Assembly (NCBI GenBank): GCA_003220985.1
Contig: QHTY01000055.1
Location: 1 to 9,403 of the forward strand
DNA length: 9,403 nt
DNA from: Gemmatimonadota bacterium
GTDB lineage: Bacteria > Gemmatimonadota > Gemmatimonadetes > Gemmatimonadales > GWC2-71-9
Direction of reading: 5' to 3'
The notes beneath the pieces are model-generated. The model saw only the letters and a list, made by a program, of their open reading frames with translations. It was not told where the DNA came from and did not search any database. Of this stretch, positions 1 through 5,933 are shown piece by piece. Numbering within the stretch: the stretch's first letter is position 1; each line of letters starts with the position of its first letter. Made by a program: the position numbers and the translations under genes.

Positions 1-787
1 TGAGGCTCACGCCGTCTTCGACGTACACGGGATCCTTGATCTGCACGCCGGCTGGCACTTTCGCCGGTCGTTTGCCGCGACCGTGTTTGAGGAGATGCTC
101 ATTCGTTTCAAGCAGCGTGTCGACCTTGCCGCAGTCGTACCAGCCGCCCACCTCGCTCACGAACAGCGTCTTTCCTTTATCCACCATGTACTGGAACGCG
201 TCGGTCAGATAGAACTCGCCCCCCTTCCCGGGGGGGCTCTTGATGACGTGCTCGATCCCTTCGAACAGCGTCCGCCAATCCTTCACATACTGGAGCCCGA
301 TGTTGGCGCGCCGAGAGATCGGCGTGCTCGGCTTCTCGACGATCTTGGTCATGTAGCCCTGCTTATCGGTCACGACCACGCCGAAGCGCTGGTAGTCCTC
401 GACTTCCTTCGTCCAGATGATGCCGTCAGCCTTGCTCGTCTTCACGATCGATAGATCGGCATCGAACAAGGTATCGACGAAAATGACGATGACCGGACCG
501 TCGACGTATGGACGCGCAAGGTTCACCGCCCCCGCGGTGCCGTCGAGCACTTTCTGTTCGATGAACCGCGCGGGAATGTCATAATGCTCTCGCACATACG
601 CTTCGACTTTTTCTTTCAAGTGGCCCGTGATGATGATCAGCTCATCGAGCTTGCCCGCGCGCCGCAGCGCATCCATCACGTAGTCCATCACGGGCCGCCC
701 CGCCACATTCACGAGCGGCTTGGGGACACGTTTTGTGAGCGGCAGAAGCCGGGTGCCCTTCCCGGCCATCGGCATGATCACCTTCAT
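1..787 (-). CDS. sugar-1-phosphate nucleotidyltransferase (partial, 3' end outside window)
   Basis: This gene reads from an ATG at 787 to the left edge of the window without a stop, giving 262 visible residues. The N-terminus carries the nucleotidyltransferase signature MAGKGTRLLPLT (7-18), with PKPL at 22-25 supplying the likely catalytic Lys23. QKVLDGTAGA (78-87) is the nucleotide-binding loop and VDTLF (104-108) places the metal-binding Asp105. GGWYDCG follows near residue 220. After about residue 238 the pattern VPAGVQIKDPVYVEDG starts what looks like a left-handed beta-helix, cut by the window edge. The family makes NDP-sugars from a sugar-1-phosphate and an NTP in the cytoplasm. Glucose-1-phosphate thymidylyl-/uridylyltransferase and mannose-1-phosphate guanylyltransferase are all possible and I cannot choose. 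The start overlaps the cupin stop as ATGA (784-787), so it is probably translationally coupled. The cupin neighbour favours a sugar-nucleotide pathway. Confidence 0.93.
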   Translation of the reverse strand, partial: MKVIMPMAGKGTRLLPLTKRVPKPLVNVAGRPVMDYVMDALRRAGKLDELIIITGHLKEKVEAYVREHYDIPARFIEQKVLDGTAGAVNLARPYVDGPVIVIFVDTLFDADLSIVKTSKADGIIWTKEVEDYQRFGVVVTDKQGYMTKIVEKPSTPISRRANIGLQYVKDWRTLFEGIEHVIKSPPGKGGEFYLTDAFQYMVDKGKTLFVSEVGGWYDCGKVDTLLETNEHLLKHGRGKRPAKVPAGVQIKDPVYVEDGVSL

Positions 788-1143
788 GGAATCCGTCCGT
801 AGCGGTCTTTGAGCCGGATGACGTCGTCCAGCTCGGGCGTGGAAGCTTCCAGGAGATCGGTCACGACGACGGCCTCGAATTGATGGATCTGTTTGGGGGG
901 GATGTGAAACGCTTCACCCGCGCGCGCGCGCCGCTCGATCAGCGTCTCGCCGTGCTGGATCCGCAGGATGATCTCGCCTGAGAGGACGTAGATCGACTCA
1001 TCCTTCTTATTGTGATACTGCAGCGAGAGCACGTGGCCCGGCTCGATATGCAGGATCTTGCCGACGTAGCGATCGGCCTTCGCCCAGATGAGCTCGTATC
1101 CCCAGGGCTTGTCCACCCGGTAGGGGAGCCCTCCGGCGCTCAC
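784..1143 (-). CDS. small cupin, phosphomannose-isomerase-like
   Basis: A 119-residue single cupin domain resembling the C-terminal domain of type II mannose-6-phosphate isomerase/GDP-mannose pyrophosphorylase. Visible marks are KPWGYE (12-17), the first cupin motif from Gly36 to Gly56 (LSLQYH, then E49), the second motif with IPPKQIH (81-87), and the family-like ending TPELDDVIRLKDRYGR. The frame stays open further upstream, but that part is Arg-rich and overlaps the ferredoxin gene. I chose the GTG at 1143 because it overlaps the ferredoxin stop as GTGA, has GAGG five bases upstream (1149-1152), and starts just before the conserved PWGYE. The usual HxH of motif 1 reads H44-N-K46, leaving H44, E49 and H87 as likely metal ligands. 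It may isomerise or bind a sugar phosphate for the adjacent nucleotidyltransferase; the substrate is not shown by the sequence. Confidence 0.88.
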   Translation of the reverse strand: MSAGGLPYRVDKPWGYELIWAKADRYVGKILHIEPGHVLSLQYHNKKDESIYVLSGEIILRIQHGETLIERRARAGEAFHIPPKQIHQFEAVVVTDLLEASTPELDDVIRLKDRYGRIP

Positions 1144-1691
1144 GCCAGCCTCAGTTTCAGCGACGACGGCACCGTCACGCACGCCGTCACACATACCCCG
1201 CAGCCGACGCAACCTTCCGGCTTCAGTACGGGATGCCCGCGGTCGTCGAGCGCGAGGGCGTTCTCGCCGATCGGACAGGCGCGCGCGCACACGCCACACT
1301 CGGCTCCCTGAAACGTGATGCAGCGCTGGGGGTCCAGCTCGAGGATCCCCATGTGGACTTGGGACCAGGGGATCGCGGTTAGGGCTCCGGTCTCACATGC
1401 ATTGGCGCAGGGCATGTCCTCGCAGGCGATGCACGCCCGCGTGGTGGGATCGATGTATGGCGTGCCGGCGGCGAGGCCGCCGCCGTTCGCGGGCATCTTC
1501 AGGATCGCATGCACGGGGCAGACGTCGATGCAGTCGCCACACCGCGTGCAGGCCGCCACAAACGCTACTTCCGGTGCCGCGCCGGGCGGGCGGAACCAGC
1601 GCTTCGGCGCAACGCGTCGCTCGGCACGCTCGGCGATCTCGTGAAGCAGCTTCCCGAAGGTCTCCTGGAAGAATGCACGACGGTCGCTCAA
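1140..1691 (-). CDS. four-[4Fe-4S] ferredoxin, MauM/NapG-like
   Basis: This encodes 183 residues from a TTG start, with exactly 16 cysteines in four groups: C48/51/54/58 (CTRCGDCIDVCP), C87/90/95/99 (CIACEDMPCANAC), C124/132/135/139 (ending CGVCARACP) and C161/164/167/171 (CVGCGVCVTAC). This spacing, with the preceding WFRPPGA segment and GTPYIDP, matches the MauM/NapG group of polyferredoxins, which pass electrons between redox partners. NapG proteins carry a twin-arginine signal; here residues 1-30 are a charged, probably helical segment with no signal, so a cytoplasmic location is likely. No nitrate reductase or methylamine dehydrogenase genes are nearby, so the partner is unknown. An ATG at 1802 is in frame but lies deep in the peptidase gene. 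The TTG at 1691 overlaps the peptidase stop as TTGA and has GGAG eight bases upstream (1700-1703), so I prefer it. Confidence 0.9.
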   Translation of the reverse strand: MSDRRAFFQETFGKLLHEIAERAERRVAPKRWFRPPGAAPEVAFVAACTRCGDCIDVCPVHAILKMPANGGGLAAGTPYIDPTTRACIACEDMPCANACETGALTAIPWSQVHMGILELDPQRCITFQGAECGVCARACPIGENALALDDRGHPVLKPEGCVGCGVCVTACVTVPSSLKLRLA

Positions 1692-4603
1692 AAGCTCGGC
1701 TCCAGGCTGATCTGCCAGCGAAACGCGAAGCGTTTGTCGGTTCCGTCGGCCGCGTAGTTCCACCGATTCACCACGAACGGCACCTCGAAACGCATCGTCC
1801 ACGCCAGCTCGTTGATGTGGGGATGGAGGATGAGCCCCACGCCGCCATCATACAAGGGCGTGAATGACTTGCCGCTCGCCGTGGAGGGAACGGCGGCCGT
1901 ATCGACCAGCCCGGCATCCACGAACGCCGCGACGCTCGCGTCGGCGAAGAGTCCCCCCCCGAGGCGCCTGGAGCCCTCGAGGTTCAGGACCACTGCCCAG
2001 CGCCCACCCAGATCGGGCCGGAAGCCGCGGAGGTTGGCGTCCCCTGGCGCATGATAGTGGAAATCGGGACGCACGAAGAGCGCGCCGCGGCTGCGCAACA
2101 GCGGGTTCGTGAAGGTCTCGTAGGGATCGGCACCAGCCAGCATGATGCGACGTTGCCGCGCCGGCGCGTCCGGCGCGAGGTAGGCGCCGCCGAAGACTCT
2201 GGCACCCAGGGTCGTCTTGAGGATGAACGGCGTGCGCACGCTGACTTCGGCCGTGGCGCGCGCGAACCCTTCAACGTCATAGCGCCTGGACGACTGCTGG
2301 CCCGGTCCGGGATTCTTGTACACAAGACCACCACGGACGCTCGCTCGGGCCTGCCAGACGCGGTCGCCGTGCCAGCTCACCAGCGAACCCCACGGTCCGG
2401 CTTCGAGGGTGCCCGCGTTTTCCCACAGCCGCCGGTCCACGTAGCCGGTGTCGCTGACCGCCATCCAGATCGCGGCAACGCCCGCGTGCCGGTCGGCGCC
2501 GAAGGTCGGGTGCTGGCGGAGCGAGCGGTCGGCGTGCAGCGCCACACCGGCGCGTCCCTCCACGCTCCAGCCGGAGACCCAGGCCTCGGTGCGCGCTATT
2601 GGGTGCGAGACGGGATTCCCCCATCGCGCGTAGATGCCCTCCCGGTGTGTCGCGTCGCGATCGAGCCCGTAGGAATACACCAGGACGTTTTTCTCGAAGC
2701 GGCCGAGGTAGTTCGATCGGCTGCGCAGCGCGAGGGTCGTCCCGGCGTAGTCGTTCGACCAAGCAAGAGGCAGCACGCCGGTCACCCTGCGATCACGGCG
2801 TGATGCCTCACGCGTAGGATTGTCGAAGCGTACCAGATCCTTGGAACGCGAACCGAACAACCCCCGCCGTTCATAGTTGTTCAGCGCATTCCAGTCGTGC
2901 GCCCGCTGGCGCGGATCGAGCACCAGCCGCTTTGGCTTGCGGGCTGTCACGAATTCCACGCGCTCACGCTCTGGCTGGCCGGTCGCCCGCGCATAGATCG
3001 TGTCGGCGGCGCCGATTTCAACCGGCATCCAACCGTCGCCTTGACGACTGATGCTGACAGCCGTCAGCCATCGGCCGTCAGCGAGCCGCCGTCGCTGCAC
3101 TTTGTCCAACCGATAATTGATCAACGGCGTTCCGTGCAGCCACTGGCCGAAGAGCCACTTCAGATCCTGGTGTGAGACCTCGTCGGCGACGCTGCGGAAC
3201 GCGTTCTCATCGACATGCTTCAAGCGATACCGCGCGTAGTAGGTCCGCAGGATCTGCCGCATTAGATCGTCGCCGACGACATAGCGCAGCTGCTCGTAAA
3301 AGAGCTGGCCCTTCTCGTAGATCATCGTGTTGTAGGTCGCGAAGTCGCGGTAGCGCTCGCTCACCATCGAGACCGGCTCGCTCCAGCGGTCCAGGTCCCA
3401 CAGCAGGATTTCGCGCTCGAGGTCGGCGTACCCCGAAGGCTGGCCGTGTGCCTCGAAGAACCACGCGGTCTGAAAGCTTGTGAATCCTTCGTCGAGAAAT
3501 CCCTCGCGCCATTCGTTGTTGGCGAGAATGCCCATCGTGTAATTATGGCCCAGCTCGTGGACGATAAGGCCGAGCCCTGAGCTGCCGTCCATGATCATCA
3601 TGGGGAACTCGGTGCCGCCGCCCTCGATGCGGTGCACGTTCGTGATCTGCGGCCACGCGAACTTGCCGTACAGCGAGTCCAGCCAGCCAAGTGCCATCTC
3701 CGTACGCTGAACCGCGACGCCTTTCCCCCACGTCGCGCTGTCGCCGGGGAGATAGAGGACGCGCACGACGACGCCTTTGTAACGACCCTCCTCGTAGCGA
3801 TAGTCGGGATTCAGGGAGAACGCGAAGTGGTGGACGGAGTCGGCGAAAAACCTGACACACTTGTGGCCTTGAACTGCCGTGCAGCGGTGCGTGGTGCGTG
3901 GTGCGTGGTAAAAGTCACGCTGATAATCGATTAGACCGACGCCGACCGCCGCCTGTTGCCACCCAGGATCCCCTTCGATCGGAACACCGGTCGCTCCGAT
4001 CACCTGATCGGCGGCTAGGTCGAGCGTGACATCGTAGCTGCCGAATTCCCCGTAGAACTCCCCCGCGGGATACAGCGGGTGATCTTCCCAACCGTACTTG
4101 TCGTACACGACAACCTTGGGGTACCACTGCGCGAAATCAAACCGTCGGCCGCGGCGCCCCTGACGCCGTGGGAGTGTCGATGGACGCGCGTGCCACCTGA
4201 TGTCGACCGCCAACGAATCGCCGGGCGGGAGCGCGCGCGGCAGGCGCCAATGCGCGATCGTCGAATCGGGAGCATACGGATAGTCCGGCTCGAGGTTGAC
4301 CCCCATCACCGTCGCCGCCGTGATCCGCTCGAACGCATAGTCGGGGTCCTGCATGTGCTGAAACCGCACGCGTCCTTCCGTCGAATCCACCGCGGCCCAG
4401 CGCGAGCCGGGACGAAAGGCGTTCAGGTACTGGTGGACGTAGAAATCGCGGAGCGTGTCGGGCGACTGATTGACGTACGTGATCCGCACATTGCCGCTCA
4501 GCACACCACTCGGCTCGTCGAGCGAGGCGACGATCTCGTAAGCGACCCGCTGTTGCCAGTAAGTCGAATCCGCCGAGACAATGATCAACAGAAGCGCGAG
4601 CAT
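1688..4603 (-). CDS. exported M1-family metallopeptidase with C-terminal Omp85/D15-like barrel
   Basis: A 971-residue protein. Residues 1-12 are a short hydrophobic leader. About 15-300 is the M1 N-terminal beta domain. The zinc site is HELGH (349-353) with the third ligand Glu372 in LDEGFTSF, exactly 18 residues on. The GxMEN exopeptidase motif is replaced by GGGTEFP (328-334), keeping Glu332. YEKG (429-432) gives the likely catalytic Tyr429. About 500-600 resembles the M1 Ig-like domain. From about 608 to the end the sequence becomes amphipathic beta strands, with LRGF (858-861), FVDAG (894-898) and a final strand ending in Phe971, as in Omp85/BamA/D15 barrels. I see no POTRA domain. It probably trims peptides while anchored in the outer membrane; which side the catalytic domain faces is unknown. 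The ATG is the only start before an in-frame stop at 4676-4678. First gene of the minus-strand chain. Confidence 0.93.
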   Translation of the reverse strand: MLALLLIIVSADSTYWQQRVAYEIVASLDEPSGVLSGNVRITYVNQSPDTLRDFYVHQYLNAFRPGSRWAAVDSTEGRVRFQHMQDPDYAFERITAATVMGVNLEPDYPYAPDSTIAHWRLPRALPPGDSLAVDIRWHARPSTLPRRQGRRGRRFDFAQWYPKVVVYDKYGWEDHPLYPAGEFYGEFGSYDVTLDLAADQVIGATGVPIEGDPGWQQAAVGVGLIDYQRDFYHAPRTTHRCTAVQGHKCVRFFADSVHHFAFSLNPDYRYEEGRYKGVVVRVLYLPGDSATWGKGVAVQRTEMALGWLDSLYGKFAWPQITNVHRIEGGGTEFPMMIMDGSSGLGLIVHELGHNYTMGILANNEWREGFLDEGFTSFQTAWFFEAHGQPSGYADLEREILLWDLDRWSEPVSMVSERYRDFATYNTMIYEKGQLFYEQLRYVVGDDLMRQILRTYYARYRLKHVDENAFRSVADEVSHQDLKWLFGQWLHGTPLINYRLDKVQRRRLADGRWLTAVSISRQGDGWMPVEIGAADTIYARATGQPERERVEFVTARKPKRLVLDPRQRAHDWNALNNYERRGLFGSRSKDLVRFDNPTREASRRDRRVTGVLPLAWSNDYAGTTLALRSRSNYLGRFEKNVLVYSYGLDRDATHREGIYARWGNPVSHPIARTEAWVSGWSVEGRAGVALHADRSLRQHPTFGADRHAGVAAIWMAVSDTGYVDRRLWENAGTLEAGPWGSLVSWHGDRVWQARASVRGGLVYKNPGPGQQSSRRYDVEGFARATAEVSVRTPFILKTTLGARVFGGAYLAPDAPARQRRIMLAGADPYETFTNPLLRSRGALFVRPDFHYHAPGDANLRGFRPDLGGRWAVVLNLEGSRRLGGGLFADASVAAFVDAGLVDTAAVPSTASGKSFTPLYDGGVGLILHPHINELAWTMRFEVPFVVNRWNYAADGTDKRFAFRWQISLEPSF
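3887..3908. repeat. three-copy heptanucleotide repeat (TGCGTGG) in the peptidase gene
   Basis: Three perfect tandem copies of TGCGTGG occupy 3888-3908, preceded by one matching G at 3887. The repeat lies inside the M1 peptidase coding sequence and is read on the minus strand as part of HAPRTTHR. Three heptamers make 21 bases, so this copy number keeps the frame, while gain or loss of one unit would break it. Confidence 0.85.
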
Positions 4604-4706
4604 GGCCCGGGAATCTCGCGTCTTTACGGTGCCGCTCGCAAGGAAAGGACGCTGAGATTCGCGCGCGTGACGGCACTATGAGCCTCCACCTTAACCAGGA
4701 GGACTC
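4604..4706. promoter_or_regulatory. divergent intergenic region
   Basis: This 103-base spacer separates the minus-strand peptidase chain from the plus-strand lipoprotein/barrel pair and is the only intergenic space of any size in the window. It must hold the 5' leaders, and most likely the promoters, of both units, but I see no convincing -35/-10 pair on either strand. A 6-base inverted repeat (GTGCCG 4629-4634, CGGCAC 4671-4676) is present but weak. The right end contains the stronger inverted repeat at 4678-4708. No good Shine-Dalgarno sequence precedes the peptidase ATG. Confidence 0.5.
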
Positions 4707-4708
4707 AT
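4678..4708 (+). promoter_or_regulatory. inverted repeat that can sequester the lipoprotein SD and start codon
   Basis: ATGAG-CCTCC (4678-4687) can pair with GGAGG (4698-4702) and CTCAT (4704-4708), giving ten base pairs with one bulged A (4703) and a ten-base loop (4688-4697). In the lipoprotein mRNA this would bury most of the AGGAGG Shine-Dalgarno sequence and the first two bases of the ATG at 4707. It could act as a translational gate such as an RNA thermometer or a protein-controlled hairpin, or as a DNA operator. The pairing is read directly from the sequence; the function is inferred. Confidence 0.55.
4697..4702 (+). promoter_or_regulatory. strong Shine-Dalgarno sequence of the lipoprotein gene
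   Basis: AGGAGG is followed by the four-base spacer ACTC and the ATG at 4707. It is a near-consensus ribosome binding site and fixes the start of the lipoprotein gene. Its last five bases form the 3' arm of the hairpin at 4678-4708, so access to it may be controlled. Confidence 0.8.
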
Positions 4709-5138
4709 GTTGCACCGTATCCTTGCCGTCGCCACGCTGGCGGCGGTGCTGGGGTGCGCCGATCGCGCACCCGTGACAGAGCCGGACGGCGGTGTGCAAG
4801 CCGCCGCCTCAATCGCCACCCTCTCGAAGCGGCCCGAGGCACTCGCGAAGATCGTCGCGAAGGGGCTCCGGAACGCGGCGTTCCGCGCGTACCTGAAAGC
4901 CCAGCTCGACGCGTCGCCGTATCGCGAGCACAAGCTCCAATTCCAGACCTTTCTCGCCGCCAACAGCGGGCATGCGTTGCTTGCGCCAGATCGCAAGCGA
5001 GAACGGCCTGAGCGAAGAGTCCATTGCCGAGCAGGCGAAGGCGGCCATCGAGATCGAGGTATACCTCCCCGTCCCCGCGCACCGGGCGGCGTGGACCGGC
5101 GACGAGAACATCCTCGTCGCGACGGCATTGACCGATGA
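4707..5138 (+). CDS. lipoprotein of unknown function, N-terminal part of a frameshifted gene
   Basis: The frame opens at an ATG with a strong Shine-Dalgarno sequence. It begins with a lipoprotein signal peptide, MLHRILAVATLAAVLGC, so Cys17 should be lipidated and the protein held in the inner or outer membrane facing the periplasm or cell surface. Residues 35-88 look like a genuine helical domain (for example AFRAYLKAQLDASP). Only about the first 90 codons (to 4976) are believable. After the tandem TTGC at 4977-4984 this frame becomes Arg-rich nonsense to its stop at 5136-5138, while protein-like sequence resumes in the next frame. The intact gene would span 4707-5922 and encode about 403 residues. 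I do not recognise the family. This is a recent mutation, an assembly error, or less likely a programmed shift. Confidence 0.8.
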   Translation: MLHRILAVATLAAVLGCADRAPVTEPDGGVQAAASIATLSKRPEALAKIVAKGLRNAAFRAYLKAQLDASPYREHKLQFQTFLAANSGHALLAPDRKRERPERRVHCRAGEGGHRDRGIPPRPRAPGGVDRRREHPRRDGIDR

Positions 5139-5922
5139 CGACCCGCCAATCGCGTTCGATGTGGACGGACGCCGCCAGGTCCTCGACTCGAAGACGCCGC
5201 CTAGCACGCCAGTTCTGGCTGTAGTGCCGGTAGAGACCGATTTCTCGAGAATCCCAAGTCGCGTGGAGGAATGCATCGTAGACTGCGGCGGTGGCGGCGG
5301 CCCGATTGGAGACGTCCTTCCGCCACCCCCGCCTCCGCCCGGCCTGTACATGACCAAAAGCCATTTCGTACAAGACTTTGAAGGCTGGTTGAAGGGGTCA
5401 CCCGAATTTGAAGTCCACATGCTGGGGCAGAAGGGGACGACCGACTCTCTGTACGACTATCAATGCGCCGGCGAGCACGCCGGTGGCCCGTACACGTTCG
5501 ATCAAAACGATCTCGATTGGTCTGGGAATGTGCTGCTGTTTTCCAAGACGCAGCTCGAGCAGTACAACGCCGCCCATCCGAACCAGAATCTGCGGGTGTT
5601 CGTGGTCGAGGACGACGACACCGCGTGTCAGATCAAGACGGATGTCGGACGGGCAGAACAGCTCTTCAAAATCGTGGACAGCCTCTATAACGACCTCACT
5701 GGAGGCAACGACTCGAGCACCGCAGTCGTGAAGGCATACAAATACGCCAAAGCGGCCAGGAGCTTTTGGCAAGCCATTTCGTCCTTCTTCAAGACCAACG
5801 ATGACGTGGTCGGCACTGCCGTCGAAGATGACATCGTGGGCAGCACGTATCCGGGCTACAACTGGTTCGTCAAGGGCGACGACAACATCACGAACGGCTG
5901 GATCAACCTCGTCATGTATTGA
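4972..5922 (+). CDS. C-terminal part of the same frameshifted lipoprotein gene
   Basis: This frame is open from an ATG at 4972 that has no ribosome binding site and sits inside the N-terminal coding region, so it is a continuation and not a separate gene. Believable sequence begins at RQIASENGLSEES, right after the frameshift. Numbering from that ATG, residues 26-91 form a beta-rich domain (EIEVYLPVPAHRAAW onward). Then come CIVDC, five glycines (106-110) and seven prolines (117-123), a low-complexity hinge. Residues 125-316 form a second domain with hydrophobic strands (GNVLLF, RVFVVEDDD), a helical segment, and the ending GWINLVMY. No catalytic motif is recognisable. Three 60-base lines I counted in 5401-5820 are 53-60% G+C against 70-73% in two lines of the flanking genes, hinting at a different history or weaker codon bias. 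Confidence 0.8.
   Translation: MRCLRQIASENGLSEESIAEQAKAAIEIEVYLPVPAHRAAWTGDENILVATALTDDDPPIAFDVDGRRQVLDSKTPPSTPVLAVVPVETDFSRIPSRVEECIVDCGGGGGPIGDVLPPPPPPPGLYMTKSHFVQDFEGWLKGSPEFEVHMLGQKGTTDSLYDYQCAGEHAGGPYTFDQNDLDWSGNVLLFSKTQLEQYNAAHPNQNLRVFVVEDDDTACQIKTDVGRAEQLFKIVDSLYNDLTGGNDSSTAVVKAYKYAKAARSFWQAISSFFKTNDDVVGTAVEDDIVGSTYPGYNWFVKGDDNITNGWINLVMY
4977..4984 (+). other. frameshift site: tandem TTGC duplication
   Basis: TTGC occurs twice in a row at 4977-4980 and 4981-4984. Removing one copy joins the two good frames as A-L-R-Q-I-A-S-E-N without a break and restores a 1212-base reading frame for 4707-5922. Deleting a single base here (for example G4983) also works, giving A-L-L-R-Q. A four-base slippage duplication is the simplest single event that explains the shift. 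Confidence 0.75.
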
Positions 5923-5933
5923 GGACCAACATC

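Noticed and set aside
83..454. 123-codon plus-strand frame near the left edge
   Set aside because: Antisense to the nucleotidyltransferase, whose minus-strand reading has full family motifs.
1144..1299. N-terminal extension of the cupin frame up to an ATG at 1299
   Set aside because: The added 52 residues are Arg-rich and overlap the ferredoxin's last two cysteine clusters; the GTG at 1143 with GAGG upstream is better supported.
2051..2803. 250-codon plus-strand frame opposite the peptidase barrel region
   Set aside because: Antisense shadow without a ribosome binding site or recognisable domain; the minus-strand reading has the barrel motifs.
3060..3085. Direct repeat GCCGTCAGC, two copies 15 bases apart
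   Set aside because: It encodes an ordinary segment (ADGRWLTAVS) of the peptidase; two short copies in high-GC coding DNA are expected by chance.
4678..4776. 32-codon upstream frame starting at the ATG of the hairpin and overlapping the lipoprotein start
   Set aside because: No ribosome binding site precedes it and the product is not protein-like; the ATG is explained as the 5' arm of the inverted repeat.
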